The notes under the pieces: generated by a model | The model's database searches: none | What the model was told of the DNA's origin: nothing | Seen by the model: only the letters and a program-made list of their open reading frames with translations | Assembly (NCBI RefSeq): GCF_002204745.1 | Contig: NZ_NIRR01000008.1 | Coordinates: forward strand, 1 to 64,000 | Direction: 5' to 3' | Source of the DNA: Hymenobacter amundsenii | GTDB lineage: Bacteria; Bacteroidota; Bacteroidia; Cytophagales; Hymenobacteraceae | DNA length: 64,000 nucleotides | In this document: positions 49,156-57,004 of the stretch, in pieces | Layout: every line of letters starts with the position of its first letter | How positions within the stretch are numbered: position 1 is the stretch's first letter | Position numbers and translations under genes: made by a program

Positions 49156-50670
49156 ATGTGCGGAATAGTAGGTTTTTACGGTCCCGATGACGTCGCCCAC
49201 GACATCGTATTTGGCCTGACGGCGCTCCAGCACCGCGGCCAGGATGCGGCCGGCATGGCCACCTTCGACGGCAATTTCCACCTCTGCAAGGGCAACGGCC
49301 TCATCTCCGACGTGTTCCGCCCCAAGCAGCTGCGCAAGCTCAAGGGCAACATCGGCATCGGCCACGCCCGCTACACCACCCAAGGCTCCGGCGACGCTGA
49401 ACTGGCCCAGCCGTTTACCACCAGCTACCCCTTCGGGCTGGCGATGGTGCACAACGGCAACGTGATTAACTTCCGCTCGGCGGCCAAGCGCCTGCACGAG
49501 AAGTACCACGTGCTGCCCAAAACCAGCAACGACCTGGAGTTGATCATGTACACCTTCGCCTCCGAGCTGCGCCTGAAAAACCTCGATGCGCTGTCGGTAG
49601 TCGATATTTTCGATGCCGTCGAAACTACCCAGGAGTTGGTAAAGGGAGCCTACGCCACCGTGACCATCATTGCCGGGCACGGGCTGCTGGCCTTCACCGA
49701 CCCGCTGGGCATCCGGCCGCTGGTGCTGGGCCGCCGCCTCACCGAGGCCGGCCCCATTTACGCCTTCACCTCCGAAAGCACCTGCTTCGACTACCTGGGC
49801 TTTGAGTTTATCAAGAATGTGGGGCCGGGGCAGGCTATTTTTATTGACAACAACTTCGAAGTCCACTACAAAAACCCATACCAGCTGCCCAAGGCGTTCT
49901 GCGTGTTCGAGCACATCTATTTCGCCCGCGAAGACTCCACGATTCATGGCCGGCTGGTGGCCCGCGAGCGGGTGCGCCTGGGCAAAATGCTGGCCCGCAA
50001 AGTCATCGAGTCGGGTATCCAGCCCGATATGGTGATTGACGTGCCCTCGTCGGGCTACTTTGCGGCCTCGGGGCTGGCGGAGGCCATTGGAGTGCCCTAC
50101 CGCCGGGCGCTGGTGAAAAATAACCACATGGGCCGCTCATTCATCGTCAGCAGCCAGGCCGGCCGCGAGGACATCGTGCGCAAAAAGCTCAACCCCATCC
50201 GCGAGTTTGTGGAGGGCAAGAAGATTGCCGTGGTTGATGACAGCATCGTGCGCGGCACCACCTCGCGGCGCATCGTGCGGATTCTGCGCGAGGCCGGGGC
50301 CGCCGAAGTGTACTTCATCAGCAGCGCCCCGCCCATCATCGCGCCCTGCATCTACGGCATCGATATGGCCATGAGCACCGAGCTGATTGCGGCCAACTAC
50401 ACCGAGGAGGAAATCTGCCGCTACATCGAGGCCGACAAGGTCATTTACCAGTCGGTGGAGGATTTGCAGGAGCTGTTTGCCGAAGATAAGGGTCACGGGG
50501 GCGGCTGCTTCGCCTGCTTCACGGGCCAGTACCCTACCGGCGACGTGACCAAGTACCTGGGCCACATTCAGGAGGAGCGCCAGAGCCACCGCGGCGAGAA
50601 ACCCAAAAAGGATGCTGGCGGCCTCGTGCCCTCCGTCAGCGCCAAAGCCCCCGAGCCGACCGAGCATTAA
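49156..50670 (+). CDS. purF: Amidophosphoribosyltransferase, Fe-S type
   Basis: This 504-residue enzyme makes phosphoribosylamine from PRPP and glutamine, the first committed step. The Cys nucleophile is residue 2 (MCGIVGFYG) with no propeptide. GHARYTTQGSGD and MVHNGNVINF are glutaminase motifs and KIAVVDDSIVRGTTSRRIV is the PRPP site. Four cysteines sit where Bacillus PurF binds a 4Fe-4S cluster (AFCVFEHIYFARED, APCIYGIDM, GGCFACFTGQYPTGD). The heptad repeat directly before the ATG may affect translation. Confidence 0.95.
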   Translation: MCGIVGFYGPDDVAHDIVFGLTALQHRGQDAAGMATFDGNFHLCKGNGLISDVFRPKQLRKLKGNIGIGHARYTTQGSGDAELAQPFTTSYPFGLAMVHNGNVINFRSAAKRLHEKYHVLPKTSNDLELIMYTFASELRLKNLDALSVVDIFDAVETTQELVKGAYATVTIIAGHGLLAFTDPLGIRPLVLGRRLTEAGPIYAFTSESTCFDYLGFEFIKNVGPGQAIFIDNNFEVHYKNPYQLPKAFCVFEHIYFAREDSTIHGRLVARERVRLGKMLARKVIESGIQPDMVIDVPSSGYFAASGLAEAIGVPYRRALVKNNHMGRSFIVSSQAGREDIVRKKLNPIREFVEGKKIAVVDDSIVRGTTSRRIVRILREAGAAEVYFISSAPPIIAPCIYGIDMAMSTELIAANYTEEEICRYIEADKVIYQSVEDLQELFAEDKGHGGGCFACFTGQYPTGDVTKYLGHIQEERQSHRGEKPKKDAGGLVPSVSAKAPEPTEH

Positions 50671-50807
50671 CCCCACCCCCGGCCTCCCTTGCTCAAAGCG
50701 CAACATCCTCCGGGAGAGGGGTGCGCTCAATGACTTTCCTCAAAATAGTAACTCATAATCCATTCGTCTGGCTCCCCCTCTCCCGGAGGGGTTGGGGTCG
50801 GGGGCTG
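50671..50807. repeat. Palindromic repeat element between purF and purM
   Basis: The core arms cctccgggagagggg and cccctctcccggagg are perfectly complementary (about 50707-50721 and 50774-50788), and the outer parts pair imperfectly. It shares tcgtctggctccccctctc with the element in purN. It fills almost the whole gap before purM. Confidence 0.8.
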
Positions 50808-50818
50808 GGGTCTACTAC

Positions 50819-51994
50819 ATGAACGAATCTATCAAAGCCACCGCCGGCTACTCCATCGAAGAAGGCAACAACGCCTCCCGCAACGCCTACGAGTGGGCCC
50901 AGAAAACCTTCGCCACCCGCGCCGGCAAGCCCGGCGAGCCGGCCCAGGATTTGGCGGGCGGGTTCTCCAACGAAATCCGTTTCGGCAACGAGCGGCTGGG
51001 CATTGGCTCCGACGGCATCGGGACCAAAATTGAGGTGGCCGAGCGCCTCGACCGCTACGATACGCTGGGCTACGACCTGATTGCCATGGTGGCCGACGAC
51101 CTCATCGTGGCCGGCTTCGTGCCCACCAACCTCTCCAACATCATCGATGTGAACACGCTCGATTATACGGTGGTCGATGAGCTGATGCGCGGCCTGCACG
51201 ACGCGGCCCAGTTCAGCCAGATAGCCGTAACGGGCGGCGAAATTGCCGAGCTCGGTAACCGTATCGGCGGCTACCCCGGTGCGAAAATGAACTTCAACTG
51301 GTGCTCGACGGCCGTGGGCGTGCTGCACCCGAGCCTGGAGCGCCCGCTGAGCGGGGCCAACGTGCGGGCCGGGCAGGCCGTGGTAGTGCTTCGTTCGCCC
51401 TCATTCCGCTCTAATGGCTATTCGCTGGCCCGCCGCGCCCTCACCAAAGCCTTCGGCGAAACCTGGCACGAAGCGCCCTACAGCGAAGCAAAAAGTAAAA
51501 GTGATAAAGTAAAAGCCGAGGGGCAGCAGTACACTCAGCACGAAAAGCTAACAGCTAACAGCTCTCAGCTAACGGCCAAAACCTGGGGCGAGGTGATGCT
51601 GGCGCCGTCGCTCATTTACTCGCCCGGCGTGGCGGCGGTGCTCGATGCGGGCCTACCCCTGCACGCGGCGGCCCACATCACGGGGGGCGGCATTGCCGAT
51701 AACTTCAAGCGCGTGCTCAAGAACGGGGTCGGGGCCGAGCTTGATAACCTCTTCGCGCCCCTGCCCGCCATGCAGCAGCTGGCCGAGCTGGCCGGCATCA
51801 CGCCCACCGAAGCCTACCTCTACTGGAACATGGGCAACGGCATGCTGCTGGTCACCGACGAAGCCCAGGCCGAAGCGGTAGCCGAAAACCTGCGCGCTAG
51901 CGGCTACCAGGCCCAGGTAGCGGGCCGCATTACGGCCACCCCGGGCGTGACGCTGCGCGTGGGCGCAGGCGAGTTGCGCTACGAGGCCAGTTAA
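50819..51994 (+). CDS. purM: AIR synthetase with a lysine-rich insertion
   Basis: The 391-residue enzyme closes the imidazole ring of AIR using ATP. It has GFSNEIRFGNERLGIGSDGIGTKIEVA in pieces, YDLIAMVADDLIVAGF, TGGEIAELG, SFRSNGYSLARRAL and HITGGGIADNFKRVL. Between YSLARRAL and WGEVMLAPSLIYSPG there is an insertion of roughly 30 residues (about 222-255) containing SEAKSKSDKVKAEG and KLTANSSQLTAK. The underlying DNA is AT-rich and then holds four heptads at 51546-51573, so it looks like a repeat inserted in frame. The ATG at 50819 follows the palindromic element. A terminator follows the gene. Confidence 0.92.
   Translation: MNESIKATAGYSIEEGNNASRNAYEWAQKTFATRAGKPGEPAQDLAGGFSNEIRFGNERLGIGSDGIGTKIEVAERLDRYDTLGYDLIAMVADDLIVAGFVPTNLSNIIDVNTLDYTVVDELMRGLHDAAQFSQIAVTGGEIAELGNRIGGYPGAKMNFNWCSTAVGVLHPSLERPLSGANVRAGQAVVVLRSPSFRSNGYSLARRALTKAFGETWHEAPYSEAKSKSDKVKAEGQQYTQHEKLTANSSQLTAKTWGEVMLAPSLIYSPGVAAVLDAGLPLHAAAHITGGGIADNFKRVLKNGVGAELDNLFAPLPAMQQLAELAGITPTEAYLYWNMGNGMLLVTDEAQAEAVAENLRASGYQAQVAGRITATPGVTLRVGAGELRYEAS
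51546..51573. repeat. Heptad repeat inside purM
   Basis: Four units agctaac, agctaac, agctctc, agctaac lie in tandem within the purM coding sequence. Their length of 28 is not a multiple of three, so the flanking inserted bases must restore the frame. Confidence 0.8.
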
Positions 51995-52024
51995 CCGGGC
52001 AGCAGCACCGGCCCAACAAACCAC

Positions 52025-52068
52025 GCACCGACAATGCTACCCGCTCAGGGAAGGTTGTCGGTGCTTTT
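52025..52068 (+). terminator. Terminator of the pur cluster
   Basis: The 10-bp stem gcaccgacaa with ttgtcggtgc encloses a 20-base loop and is followed by tttt. The next base starts the ATG of the following gene, so the terminator and that start codon abut. Confidence 0.75.
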
Positions 52069-52500
52069 ATGTCGGAGAATATGTACCGCTATTTTGGTGA
52101 TGCGGCCTTTCAGCAACGGGCTGACAGATGGCAGGAGTTGGTCGCGACCATCCTACCCGTGGCAAATTATCTGGAAGTGCAGCAGCTTTTTGCCGCCCAG
52201 CTACCCGCGCCACTCCGGTTGGCCGGAGTGCCGGTGCCCGAACGTCTGGCCCGGGTGTACGGGGCCACCCACCGCTTCGCCCTGACACCGGAAGTAGCAG
52301 TCTTCTGCCAGCAACGGCCCTATAGCGACTGGCAGAACAGTGCGTTCGAAGACCCGGCCTTCTTCCTAAACGACACGCTGCTGCTGGGCAGCATCAGCCA
52401 TGAAGATGCTGTCGTGCTGCGGCTGAGTGCCGTGGAAAGGCAACAACTGAATGCCACGGGCTATGACTTCTGGTGCGAATGGCCGCTGGATGCGCAATAA
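52069..52500 (+). CDS. Hypothetical protein, 143 residues
   Basis: The protein is soluble and acidic, without signal or membrane segment. Features include MYRYFGDAAFQQRADRWQEL at the start, LARVYGATHRFALTPEVAVF in the middle and TGYDFWCEWPLDAQ at the end. No family was recognised. Its ATG touches the T-run of the pur terminator; MYRYF at 52081 is an alternative start that would leave a little room. How it is transcribed is unclear: it may need read-through of that terminator. Confidence 0.6.
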   Translation: MSENMYRYFGDAAFQQRADRWQELVATILPVANYLEVQQLFAAQLPAPLRLAGVPVPERLARVYGATHRFALTPEVAVFCQQRPYSDWQNSAFEDPAFFLNDTLLLGSISHEDAVVLRLSAVERQQLNATGYDFWCEWPLDAQ

Positions 52501-52794
52501 CAGCGGATAAGTGCTTCTAAATTAAAATATATAATGATTTTAATTTATTCTTACATGTTTATTAGTTAAATTGGGTTGAGTAATAGCCATGGAGTTGGGT
52601 CTGGTGGGGGTAGCACCCGAAGCAGACAGCAGTAGAAAGACGTAAGAAAAACAGGCAGGCGTGACTCCCGGCTGCTCTAGTGGTAGCACTTGGGTAACGC
52701 TATAGGGGCAGGAACTCAGGCGCTATGAGGACCAGCGCAGGAAGGGCAGCCAGCTCTTTCGGAGCCGCTGGGGTCGAGTTTTTTACCTGAGCAC

Positions 52795-53754
52795 ATGGTA
52801 CCGAACCAGCCATTTTCTGCTTCTTCATTGGGGCACACCGTCGCGCCGGTTTCGGCCCGGGTGGCGGCCGCCAGCGCCCTGCTGTCCCTAAATCCCACCC
52901 AGATCCGGCAGAGGCTGCTGCAACTGTTGCTGCTGGCGGCGGGCGTTTTTTCGGCGGCCCTGGGGCTGAAGGGGTTTCTGTTGCCCAACGAATTTATTGA
53001 CGGGGGCGTGACCGGCATTTCCATGCTCATCAGCCACCTGACCGGTATTTCGTTATCGGTTTTGATTCTGGTCATCAACATCCCGTTCATTGTGCTGGGC
53101 TATTACCAGCTGGGCCGGGAGTTTGCCCTCAAAACCCTGGTCACCATTCTGGCGCTGTCGGGGGCCTTGTGGGTGCTCTCGTTCCCGGCCCTTACCCAGG
53201 ACAAGCTGCTGATTGCCGTGTTCGGCGGATTCTTCCTGGGGGCCGGTATCGGGCTGGCCATGCGGGGCGGTGGGGTGCTCGACGGCACCGAGATTCTGGC
53301 CGTGTACATCAGCCGCCGCCTGCCCGGCTCCATCGGCGACGTAATCATGGTTATCAACATCATCATCTTCGGGGTCGCGGCCTGGCTGCTGTCCGTCGAA
53401 ACGGCGCTCTACTCGATTCTGGTGTATCTGTCGGCCGCCAAAACGGTGGATTTTGTGCTGGTCGGCATCGAGGAGTACACCAGCCTGACCATCGTTTCCT
53501 TTCACAGCACCGAAATCCGGCAGCTCATCACCGACAAGCTGCACCGGGGCGCCACGGTGTACGAATGCACCCAGGGCTTCGGCTCGCACGGGCACCAGCG
53601 CCTGAAGGTGGAAGCCATCTTCACGGTGGTTACCCGGCTGGAAGTTATCGGCCTCACCCGGGCTATTCATGCCATCGATCCGCAAGCCTTTGTGGTGATG
53701 CAAAGCGTGAGTGATACCCGGGGGGGGCTGATCAAGAAACGCGCCCTGCACTAA
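52795..53754 (+). CDS. YitT-family membrane protein with DUF2179 domain
   Basis: The 319-residue protein has about five transmembrane segments (LLQLLLLAAGVFSAALGLKGF, LSVLILVINIPFIVLGYY, TILALSGALWVLSFPAL, VFGGFFLGAGIGLAM, VIMVINIIIFGVAAWLL). The motif GFLLPNEFIDGGVTGISMLI is typical of YitT proteins. The C-terminal 90 residues (FVLVGIEEYTSLTIVSFHS, GATVYECTQGFG, RLEVIGLTRAIHAIDPQAFV) form the cytoplasmic DUF2179 domain. Transport or signalling roles are proposed for the family but not settled. It is 31 bp upstream of the MFS-HEAT-cNMP gene and probably cotranscribed. Confidence 0.88.
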   Translation: MVPNQPFSASSLGHTVAPVSARVAAASALLSLNPTQIRQRLLQLLLLAAGVFSAALGLKGFLLPNEFIDGGVTGISMLISHLTGISLSVLILVINIPFIVLGYYQLGREFALKTLVTILALSGALWVLSFPALTQDKLLIAVFGGFFLGAGIGLAMRGGGVLDGTEILAVYISRRLPGSIGDVIMVINIIIFGVAAWLLSVETALYSILVYLSAAKTVDFVLVGIEEYTSLTIVSFHSTEIRQLITDKLHRGATVYECTQGFGSHGHQRLKVEAIFTVVTRLEVIGLTRAIHAIDPQAFVVMQSVSDTRGGLIKKRALH

Positions 53755-53785
53755 CGGCCGGGCTGGGTCCGAAAGCCACAACACA

Positions 53786-56700
53786 ATGAATCTGACCTCA
53801 TGGTACCGCTCTTTGGGGGTAAGGCCGGGCGAGTTACAAACCGTCTGGCACTTCTCGCTGCACAGCCTCTTGCTGAATGGCGGTACGATGCTCGTGTACG
53901 TTGCCGCGACGGCCCTGCTGCTCGAAAACGACCCGGTGCATACGCTGCCGTTGGCCTACGTGCTGGGGGCGCTGGCCATGCTCGTGGTGGGGCGCGGGTA
54001 CGCTTGGTGCGAGCAGCACTGGCTGCTGCAGCGGTTGGTGGTCAGGGCGCTGCTGGCCGTGTTAGTGGGTACGCTGGTAATGGCCGTAGTAGTGCTGATG
54101 GGGCCATCGGTGTCGGCGGCCGTCGCCATTATGGTAGGCTACCGGCTGATTTATTTGCTCACTTACCTGGCGTTCTGGGGCACTTCTACTGCCTTGTTCA
54201 ACCTGCAGCAGAGCCGGCGCCTGTTCAGCCTCATTAACGCTGGCGATTTGCCGGCGAAGGCGCTGGGCGCCATTGGGGCGGTAATGCTGCAGGTACAGGG
54301 CGGGGTTTTCGGGCTGCTGCTGGTGGCCTTCGGGCTGTATGGCCTGGCCTGGCACCTGCAGCGCCGCACGTTTACCGGCCCGCCCCTCCGGCTTACGGCC
54401 CGCCTCAACCCGGCCGAGCCGGCGCGCATTGCCGCCGGCATCGCCCTGATTCGGCACATGGGCCTGAGCATTCTGGCCCTAACGGTGGTGGCCGTGGGGC
54501 TGGAGTATCTGTTTCTGCGGCTAGTCAGCCGGAACCTGCTGGAGCCCGCCCGGTTTCTGCATTACCTGAGCGGGCTACTGGCGCTCCTGTATGTCGGCGG
54601 CACCCTGTTGCGGCTGGGCGTGGCGCGCTATAGCCTGAGTAGCCTGGGCCTGCGCCGGACCTTTATTCTGCTGCCCCTGGTGGCGCTAGGGGGCGTGGTG
54701 CTCGGGGGCGTGCTCCCACTGGTAGGAATGGGGCAACTGTTCTTTTTCAGCGCCCTGCTTATGGGGGTGGAAGTGCTGCGCCGCGCCCTGCTGGAGCCGG
54801 CCTTCCTGATGCTGTTCCAATCGTTGCCGCTTCCGTTGCGCCTGCACGGGTATACGGCCACCAAGAGCGTGTACGAGCCGCTGGGCCTGCTATTGGGCGG
54901 CGGGTTGCTGCTGCTGGGCCTGTATAGCGGTGCTACCCCCTGGCCACTATGGGCAATTCTGGGCTGGATGAGCGTTTTCCTGCTGCTGGCCCTGGTCGTG
55001 CTCCGGCGGACTTACCAGCACTACCTCAACGAACTAAAATCGGCGCTGGGCCTGCCCGTTACCTCCACCGCGCCGCCCGCCAAGCCGGAGGTGGCCCTGT
55101 CTACGTCGCTGCACGCGCTGCTGCATCTGCAGCGGGCCGATCTGCCCACCCTGGTTCGGCACGCCGAGCGCCTGTTGCGCCATCCGCACTGCCAGGTGCG
55201 ACTGCGCACGTTGGCGGCGGTGGGCCTGAAAGCCGGGCCTACCTTGCTGCAGCAGTTGGCGCTAACCGATGAAAACGCCAACGTCCGGGAGCAGGCCAGC
55301 CGCCTGGCCTGCCGCTCGGCGGCCAACCCCAACCTGCTGCAGCACGCGGATATGGCCGTGCGCAAGGGCGCCATCCGGGGCCGGCTGGAAGCCGAACCGG
55401 CCGATGCCGATGCCCAGGCCAGCTTGGCCGCTTTGGTGGCCGATGAGTGCTGCCAGCTAACGGCCCTGGCCCTGGTGCGCTTTCTGGAGCCCGCCGAACA
55501 GGTGGCCTGTATCTTGGCGGGGCTTAAAAGCACTGACCCGGCGCTAGCGAAAGCCGCTACGTTGGCCGCTTCGGCCGTGGCCCCGGCCGTGCTGGCCGCG
55601 CCGCTGCTGGAGCTGTTACAGCAACAGGCGAACCGCAAAACGTCGGCCAACGCCCTGGTGCAGCTCGGCGACGCTGTATTGCCCTGGCTGCAGGAGGCGT
55701 TGAACAGCAGCACCCAGGAACGATACCTGCGGGAAATAGCCCAGGTAATTGCCCGCTTATGCACCGCAGCCGGGCGGCAGCTGCTGCTGGAGCTGGCCCA
55801 GAGTGCCAACCTGTGCCAGCGGGCGGCGGCGTTGCGGGCCCTCAACGGGCTGCCAGCGGTAGCGGCCGAATCGCCCCTGTTCCTGCGGCTGGTGGAGGAC
55901 GAAATGAGCCTGGCCCAGCACCTGGTACACAGCATGGTGGCGGCCAACGCGGAACTGCGTGCGGCGTTGCAGTACGAGGCCCGCAAGTGCCAGCGGCGCT
56001 TGCTCACGCTGCTGCTCCAACTCTACGACCGCACGAAGCTGCTTACGGTGCAGCGCAGCCTGCTACACGCCGATAGCGAAGCGCGGCCCGCCGCCCTGAA
56101 ACTGCTCGATAACCTGCTGCCGCGGCCCCTGTACCAGGGCATGCAGGCCCTGCTGGATACCACGCGCATCAGCGAAAAAATACAGGCCTTCGACGACCTG
56201 CTGGGGCCCATTGCGCAGCCCGAGCCCATCCAGACGATGATTATTCGGCGGGGTACGGCGGCGTTTTCGGCCTGGACGGTAGGGGTGGCCCTGCGGCAGT
56301 GGCACCCCACGCCCGAAACCGTGGGCCATCTGCAGCCGCACCTGCAAAGCCCCCACCCCTTGCTGCGGGAAAGTGCGGCGGAGGCGCTACAGAAGCTGCC
56401 CCTGCAACGGCCCGCGGCCTACGATCAGCTCTTAGTACTTTATCCCACACTCCTTACGCTAACTACTATGCCTGACCAGTCTGCCGATTCCGTCGTGTCG
56501 TTTGTGGAGCGCGTCCGGATGCTGAAAAACACTACCCTGTTTGGCCATACCCCCGAAAGCGTGCTGGGGGCACTTGTTCCGGTGATGCACGAGGTAAACT
56601 TTGAGCAGGAGCAGGAAATCTTCGCCAAGGGCTCCCGGGGCACTTCGCTGTTCATCATTTACGAAGGCGAGGTGGGTATTTTTAATAACTGGCAGCTGCT

Positions 56701-56941
56701 GATCACCTTTGGCAAGGGCGAGTTTTTCGGGGAGCTGTCCCTGCTCGATGCCGAGCCCCGCTCGGCCACTGCCGTCGCCCTCAAGCCCGTACGGGCCTTC
56801 CGCATCGATCAGGAGGACTTCTACGAAGTAACGGAAGACTGCACCGAAGTATCGCGCAGCATCATGCGCGAACTGTGCCAGCGCATCCGCCGGCAGAACG
56901 AGAAAACAGCCCAACCAGAGCCAACCCCCCACTCGACCTGA
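53786..56941 (+). CDS. MFS/Npt-like transporter fused to HEAT repeats and a cyclic-nucleotide-binding domain
   Basis: This 1051-residue protein has three parts. Residues about 20-415 contain roughly ten to twelve hydrophobic helices with MFS or ATP/ADP-translocase-like (Npt) layout. Residues about 430-870 are alpha-helical HEAT-like repeats (HCQVRLRTLAAVGLKAGPTLL, NVREQASRLACRSA, LRESAAEALQKLPL). Residues about 905-1035 form a cyclic-nucleotide-binding domain with LFIIYEGEVGIF and the phosphate-binding cassette FFGELSLLDAEPRSATAVA. The last part suggests control by cAMP or a similar nucleotide on the cytoplasmic side. The transported substrate is unknown. It follows a YitT gene after 31 bp. 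Confidence 0.85.
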   Translation: MNLTSWYRSLGVRPGELQTVWHFSLHSLLLNGGTMLVYVAATALLLENDPVHTLPLAYVLGALAMLVVGRGYAWCEQHWLLQRLVVRALLAVLVGTLVMAVVVLMGPSVSAAVAIMVGYRLIYLLTYLAFWGTSTALFNLQQSRRLFSLINAGDLPAKALGAIGAVMLQVQGGVFGLLLVAFGLYGLAWHLQRRTFTGPPLRLTARLNPAEPARIAAGIALIRHMGLSILALTVVAVGLEYLFLRLVSRNLLEPARFLHYLSGLLALLYVGGTLLRLGVARYSLSSLGLRRTFILLPLVALGGVVLGGVLPLVGMGQLFFFSALLMGVEVLRRALLEPAFLMLFQSLPLPLRLHGYTATKSVYEPLGLLLGGGLLLLGLYSGATPWPLWAILGWMSVFLLLALVVLRRTYQHYLNELKSALGLPVTSTAPPAKPEVALSTSLHALLHLQRADLPTLVRHAERLLRHPHCQVRLRTLAAVGLKAGPTLLQQLALTDENANVREQASRLACRSAANPNLLQHADMAVRKGAIRGRLEAEPADADAQASLAALVADECCQLTALALVRFLEPAEQVACILAGLKSTDPALAKAATLAASAVAPAVLAAPLLELLQQQANRKTSANALVQLGDAVLPWLQEALNSSTQERYLREIAQVIARLCTAAGRQLLLELAQSANLCQRAAALRALNGLPAVAAESPLFLRLVEDEMSLAQHLVHSMVAANAELRAALQYEARKCQRRLLTLLLQLYDRTKLLTVQRSLLHADSEARPAALKLLDNLLPRPLYQGMQALLDTTRISEKIQAFDDLLGPIAQPEPIQTMIIRRGTAAFSAWTVGVALRQWHPTPETVGHLQPHLQSPHPLLRESAAEALQKLPLQRPAAYDQLLVLYPTLLTLTTMPDQSADSVVSFVERVRMLKNTTLFGHTPESVLGALVPVMHEVNFEQEQEIFAKGSRGTSLFIIYEGEVGIFNNWQLLITFGKGEFFGELSLLDAEPRSATAVALKPVRAFRIDQEDFYEVTEDCTEVSRSIMRELCQRIRRQNEKTAQPEPTPHST

Positions 56942-57004
56942 TGGTAGCTACGGGTGCAGCTCACAAAAGCCCCAGCTACTGCCCGGGCACGTTCGGGCCG
57001 GCCC

